64,000 nt of DNA, taken from Acanthococcus lagerstroemiae. Lineage: Eukaryota; Arthropoda; Insecta; Hemiptera; Eriococcidae. The stretch lies in contig CM063106.1 in assembly GCA_031841125.1 (NCBI GenBank), forward strand, positions 18,290,001 through 18,354,000, given 5' to 3'. Position numbers and translations under genes: made by a program. A model generated the notes under the pieces. The model worked only from the letters and a program-made list of their open reading frames with translations, ran no database searches and was not told the origin of the DNA. Below are positions 59,111-64,000 of this stretch, one piece after another. Position 1 is the first letter of the stretch, and every line of letters starts with the position of its first letter.

Positions 59111-60200
59111 TCCTCGTCACAGCGTCTTCATACTGATCAACATTCTGAAAATGTCCGCCGGTCTGAGCGGTACTTCGTCACCCAGAGCCCAAAGGTTACA
59201 ATAATAGCTCGAGATCGAATCTTCTCGTTATATTTTGCTATTTTTGTATCGAATTTATCGAACAGTGCATCTACTGAAGTTTATAATAAAATTTGTTACA
59301 GAAAAGTTTGACAAGTAGCATACCCAACCAAAACTTGGAAAAATCCAGCAAGTCAAAACGTTTTTTTTTTTTTTTGTTTTTTTTTTGTCAATACAAGGAA
59401 ATGTTGATGCATGAAATTTTGAGTTGAGTCAGTTGGACTTTCACAATTCAATGTTTGCCCCCCTCCTCCCTCGCCCAGAAAAACTGTTCGCTACGTCCTT
59501 GTGCTCATGAAGACTTCTAGTATACTGATGCGTACAGAAACTTGCGTATCTGTTAAGAAAGTTCCTACTTTCAAGTGGGAATCCTTTCCGGGCAACCTCT
59601 AATTTGGTTTTCGCAATGAAAAAACAAAAAATAGTCCCCATTAAAATACTACAACGTTTCTGGACCCTCTTGTCTCTTCGCAGTGTGGTTCAAAACATTT
59701 ATGGTCGATCTTTCAAGAATTACATGAAAAACTTCATTTTTCGATAGCAAGTAATGAAATGTAAAGGAAATAAAAAATATTTGTACTTTTCGTGGGACTG
59801 CTTTTTCTACAGCGAAAACGGAAAAAAAAGTTTCCCCAGTAATATTTTTCTATAACGTAATGCTTATTCTCACAATTTTTCTTATTTTTTTAACGAAAAT
59901 TCCTTCGCAAATTTTTTACAGTGCGTTGGCAAAGATCTTTAACTCTACCAGTAAAAAATCAGGCTGAATATAAATACTAGTATTTTAGAAAATATTTAGC
60001 TAAGAATTTGAAATATTTTTAAAAACTGTAATGAAGTTTAAGAAGATTTTGAATTACAAAGTATATATATGATTTTGCACATTTAAACCATCCCAACGAG
60101 CGATTGTGCACCTTTGCAGTTCGATTATTTCACGAAATACTGCACTCATTTGATTATATTTCAGGAAAATGCAAATCATGGCGGGGAGAGAGAATGGGGT
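59111..60200. other. unclassified non-coding DNA
   Basis: A poly-T tract near 59,361-59,388 is the only notable feature. No gene or repeat is recognised. Confidence 0.45.
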
Positions 60201-60204
60201 TCTT

Positions 60205-60345
60205 TCGATTACCGTACAAATTCCCGAAGCCGTTTTAATTTTCCGAAAACCTTTTTCCCGAATTTCAAGTTCCCGAAAGCCATCTTCCCGAACCGAAAAG
60301 CCAGTTTCCCGGACGGTCAACTTTCCGAGGCCTTGTAGTCTTGTT
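60205..60345 (+). repeat. degenerate TTCCCGAAA tandem repeat
   Basis: Words such as ATTCCCGAAGCC, TTTCCGAAAACC, TTCCCGAAAGCC, CTTCCCGAACCG and TTTCCGAGGCC repeat about every 18 to 22 bases. Related words in reverse (TTTCGGGAAAATGG, GGGCGGGAAC) occur near 60,702-60,738. The frames reading Phe-Pro-Lys repeats across it are by-products. Confidence 0.55.
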
Positions 60346-60749
60346 TTACATATTGCGCTTAAAGGAATTGTAAGGAGCAGTCCGACTCCGAAGTCAGGCT
60401 GGCCGAGCTGTCGTTAGGAAGAAAGGTGAAGGCAAGTCCAAAGAAGAAGTGGTTAGAATTACAAACGCGCATTCGATTAATCGCTCTACAGTATGAGGAG
60501 TACAAGAGAGAAGGTCGTATTCTCGATTACCAGCGTAAAATCAGATATAATGTCAACATAAGTTAAGGAGAGATGTAATGTTGGTGAAAAATTTATATGT
60601 TGGCCGACATAGACATTTTTTCAGCAATCCAAACTTATTTACTCCCCCCCCCCCCCAAAAAAAAAAAAAAGATTAGGAACATAGGATTCTGGAAATTGAC
60701 TTTCGGGAAAATGGATAGAGGAAATTGGGCGGGAACTGGTTCTTTAAAT

Positions 60750-61620
60750 AATAAATAAAATTTTGAAGCCGCTGAACAAGAAAATGAAAAATCTAAATTT
60801 AAGAATTCTTGAAAATTTTTAAATTATTAGGAGGGATGGTTTTTCAAACTAAAATTATAAATTTCAAAATAAACGAACACTAGAAAATATAAAAATGAGG
60901 TTTACAATATTAGCAATTTTGTTAGTTGCATTTTTCAAGGTTTATCAACTCTTCTATAATTTCTGTAACTATAAACTAAAATTTTAAAATAATCAAGCGA
61001 AGAATGAAAAAAATTTAAAACATGCTGTACTTATAACAACTCTTGAAAATTTTCAAATTATTGGAAAAACCAGTACCTGCGACTGAAGATAAAAATTTCT
61101 AATAAATGACACGTGAGAAATAAAATAAAAGGGTGCAACATTGTTAATATTGACGACTGCATATATTAAATTTACCAATTCTTTCTAAACTGCGAATCAT
61201 GGAGATGGATGAGGTGTTCTCTAACTAGAAACTAAAATTTTGAAATCACTAAGCGAAGAAAGAGAAAGAAAAAAAGGGATGAAAACAATTTTTGAAAAAT
61301 TTCAAATTATTGGGAGGAAGAGTTTTGGGGACTGAAAGTTAAAATTTTTCAAATATACGCAGTCGAAAATAATATAGGGCTTGCAAAATTTTCAATTTCG
61401 CCGACTGCATTTACATTGACTAATTTTTTTTTTAAATTGAAAATTATGATGGGGAGGCGGTGGTGTTTCAATATTTCAGCGCCCCTCGCCCACCATCTCC
61501 TTTAATTTCAAATAATAGGTGGAAGGAGTGTATTTTCTGACTACAAAACTAAAATCTTTAAAGATTTCAGAAGAGAGGAAAAATAAGATTCTTTTTTTAG
61601 TTTTGTAAGTCTCCAAAAAT
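60750..61620 (+). repeat. degenerate tandem repeat, units of about 225-320 bp
   Basis: Four units start with ACTAAAATTTTGAARNN...AAGCGAAGAA-like words near 60,755, 60,979, 61,235 and 61,551. They then carry TTGAAAATTTTCAAATTATTGG, a purine-rich patch, and TTTTCAATTTCG...GACTGCATTTA. The units are strongly diverged. No coding potential is seen. Confidence 0.5.
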
Positions 61621-62160
61621 TTGGTACACCTTCATGAATTTCACACATTTTGTCACTGAAATCTCTCTAGGCAGCTTTTTATAACTGGCTAAATAATTTT
61701 TGTATCAACTTTTTTGGGGAGAGGGGGAGGCGAGGTTAGTACAAATATCTCGCACAGGAGTAACAGTCGAGTTGAGAACGATATAAAATGTACAAGATTT
61801 TGGAAATTATAAATATTTTCCAAGGTGTAAGTTGCGGATAAGTTTGCATACACGAGCACCAAGAATTACAGTAATAACTGCCTAAAGTAGTAATTTGGGA
61901 AAATTCGATGAACCACGAAAACTAAAACTTCAGAAATGCAAACGAGGCTTCCAAAGAATTTAACGTGCCTTCAAAAACAGACAAAACTTACTGGAGAAAA
62001 CCCGAAAGAATGCCTGTTGTCATCACTTCTCGGGCGAACGTTTACACATCACGCCTTTGAGAAACCAGAAAAAGTAAAGAGCAAGATATCTACGGTTATA
62101 TGTAGGAAATATTGAATCGACTGAGCCTGTATTTATTCTTTGGACAGAGACGACTTGACT
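61621..62160. other. unclassified non-coding DNA
   Basis: No gene or repeat is recognised. Confidence 0.45.
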
Positions 62161-62415
62161 TTTAGTTGCGGGGGGGGGGAGAAGAAAAATTTGCAGACAA
62201 ATAGTTTTTAAAAACTAAAAATTTACCGACAAACTTCGTAAAAAATTGAAAATTTGCCGATTTTTCAACCAAAATATTTTTTCAATGAAAAAAAAAAGAG
62301 CAAACAAACTTTAAAAAAAAATGAAACATTCAAATGAACAGTTTCACAATCTACCGACTGTCAAATTATTGCGGCGTCCCAACACCCCTCTCTCCCCCTC
62401 ATGGTTTCATCCCTG
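62161..62415 (+). repeat. 260-bp interspersed repeat, copy 3
   Basis: Same word order as the copies at 19,930 and 20,888, from a poly-G tract followed by AAGAAAAATTTGCAGACA to CTCATGGTTTCATCCCTG. It lies more than 40 kb from the other copies, which shows the family is dispersed and not only tandem. Confidence 0.75.
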
Positions 62416-63150
62416 TCTTTAGGAGACAAGTTCGAGAAAAAATAAAAAACAAGGCATCCATGTGAGAAGCGTTACGTGTCGTGTGAACACAAGGAGTCGG
62501 ACCAAAAACACTTACGGTTACTCTAATGTCAAATACGATTCAAATATTTTGAGAAAATGTTTTCAGCTCCTCGCCATAAAACAAAAGAAGAGAGAGAAAT
62601 TGTAATGGGCAGCAAGTTTCACTAGGCTAGAAGAATTTTTTTGATTTGGTCGTAAGTTGGTCACCCAAAATCCAAATTTCGCGGTAAACTTACTAGGTTT
62701 TTCACCTAAGCGATGATATTATGTGCTGTATTTTTGAAATTCGTTCTTATGGTTGGAGTGAAAGGAGGGCGCTAGTGAAATATGTTGATGTTTTTCTAAC
62801 GATTTCAATCAATCATATTTTTTTGTACTAGTCCTGAAAAATAATTTTGTTGCTGTCGAGTAGTTTTACGTATTTGATTTTCCCACAGGTCAACTATTTT
62901 TGAAGTTTCTTCTGTTAAAATGGTTTTCTTTGGAAACATAATTTACCCCCGTTGTCCTCTTTCTGTGGCACCTGCTTATTATCCAGTCCGTCATCTAGAT
63001 TATAATTCTACGTACGGAGGCTAAATTTACAGAAAATATACCCCAAGAGATAAATCTCATCTAAATACTGTAGCGATACAGTAAACATAAGCACCGCATT
63101 TTCTACTCCATTCTTGTCAGACAGTTTGCCACACGAGAAAAATAAATAAA
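62416..63150. other. unclassified non-coding DNA
   Basis: No gene or repeat is recognised. Confidence 0.45.
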
Positions 63151-63500
63151 AACTAAAACAAGAACGCGTTATTTTAATTTGTTAGGGTTAAATGTAGCCT
63201 GGCAAAAAAAAAAAAAGAAGGGTCATAATAACCGCATTATCACTTAGTATAATGCACGCAACTTATCCATTATTTTAATGACAGGCTGCTGTCAATTAAT
63301 TATCATATTGTCGATATTAACGCGGTTTTGTTTGCTGAATCTGTGACTCACCTTTTTAAAACCGTCGTACTGTCGATAATTGCACGATGAACGTTATATA
63401 TCATATTTATTACTCTACGGGGGTAACCGGCGTCAGTTTCGAATAAATGCATTCGCATCCTATCACCCCTCAATAAGATGAATATAAGAAACTCGTAATT
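63150..63500. promoter_or_regulatory. candidate enhancer-like, repeat-free segment
   Basis: Two inverted TGACAG sites separated by four bases (TGACAGGCTGCTGTCA, 63,279-63,294) are followed directly by ATTAATTATC, a combination of TALE-type and other homeodomain words. GTGACTCAC (about 63,343) and several TAAT/ATTA cores are nearby. No repeats or homopolymers interrupt most of it. Function is inferred only from motif content. Confidence 0.25.
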
Positions 63501-63548
63501 GCTTAGTTCGATTCAGCCAACAAATGAAGAGAGCATTCCTCAGTATCT

Positions 63549-64000
63549 GTGCCGCTTCCTAAAAATTCACAAATATCGCCCGATGAGTTTATCCTACAAT
63601 GTGTGCAAAATTCTGATGAAGATTCTGAAGAAAAAAAAATGATTTGCAACAAACTAGATTTTAACCAACAGCAGGCTGACTTTACAAAACATTGTTCAAC
63701 CGTGGATCATATCCAAACCCAGAAGAAAATTTTAGAAAAATCGAAAGGACATAATTTCAAAATGAGTTTTCTCTTCACTGATTTCAATAAAATTTTCGAC
63801 TCTGTGTCACATAAAACCATGTTGAAAGCTCTTAAGCATGGCGTCTCTAATGAGATTATCAAAATTATATAAAAAGTATATGCTAAGTCTAAAGACGGAT
63901 GTGAAACTATATAAAAAAGGGGAAACATTTAGTATTTCAAGAAGAACTAATCAAGGGAGACTCTCTCTCCTCCAACATCTTCAACAGCATTATTGAGGAA
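63549..64000 (+). pseudogene. LINE reverse transcriptase fragment, cut by the window end
   Basis: Plus-strand frame 63,549-63,872 contains the finger region QADFTKHCSTVDHIQTQKK and RT motif A (FTDFNKIFDSVSHK, catalytic Asp present), then SNEIIKII. A stop and frameshift at 63,870 follow. After the break, VKLYKKGETFSIS and a damaged motif B (RTNQGRLSLL, where GVRQGDSLSP-like is expected) reach the end. There is no ATG at the frame start. The wording fits RTE-like LINEs. It is a pseudogene as read, and its downstream half lies outside the window. Confidence 0.75.

Overview
The window looks like non-coding DNA from an animal nuclear genome, most likely an insect. It is AT-rich, and the only recognisable coding sequence comes from decayed non-LTR retrotransposons (R1/LOA/Jockey-like, I-like and RTE-like) and one transposase-like or chromatin-type zinc-finger relic. 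Around these are many small inverted-repeat elements, microsatellites and C/G homopolymers. I see no bacterial-type gene organisation, no rRNA, no CRISPR array and no intact host gene. A hemipteran is plausible from the overall style (many short foldback elements, poly-G tracts, 'CAGTGGTGTAGC' MITEs), but that is an impression and not a demonstration.

Layout. 1-2,685: unclassified DNA with one low-complexity periodic stretch. 2,686-5,795: a repeat family in both orientations, an AT-hook/PHD-like relic (3,815-4,279) and a foldback element with 31-bp terminal inverted repeats (4,381-5,795). 6,581-7,482: a TA-flanked inverted-repeat element. 8,405-8,500: a tRNA-like Pol III promoter, probably a SINE head. 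9,840-10,170: a GC-rich repeat with a second copy at 58.3 kb. 12,855-17,189: a 4.3-kb element with long inverted termini and three blocks of nested palindromes built on GATGCGA/TCGCATC. 18.9-21.4 kb: self-similar and dispersed repeats. 21.7-23.2 kb: a CpG-rich tract, the best promoter candidate. 24.2-28.56 kb: three head-to-tail, 5'-truncated copies of one LINE family on the minus strand.

28,227-34,255 and 34,256-40,281 form a near-identical 6.03-kb tandem duplication. Its left break lies in a LINE and its right break in a MITE (39,941-40,860). 40.9-44.3 kb is mostly unclassified. 44,346-47.3 kb is a second, 1.7-kb direct duplication whose first copy decays in a way that looks like base-calling error, so it may be an assembly artefact. 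47,353-48,259 is another TA-flanked self-similar element. 50,111-51,560 holds a small MITE and the RNase H end of an I-type LINE. 55.2-59.1 kb is a decayed RTE-type LINE interrupted by a 741-bp inverted-repeat element. 60.2-62.4 kb is repeats. 63.15-63.5 kb resembles an enhancer, and the window ends inside another LINE reverse transcriptase.

The most unusual theme is a set of elements (6.6, 12.9, 39.9 and 47.4 kb, with related cases at 4.4, 19 and 32.3 kb) whose family-specific terminal motif recurs many times inside the element in both orientations. Four of them begin TA-GGG. Two elements (6.6 and 31.0 kb) share a homologous core but have unrelated outer motifs. There is no operon or pathway; the window records transposition, duplication and decay, and possibly assembly error.
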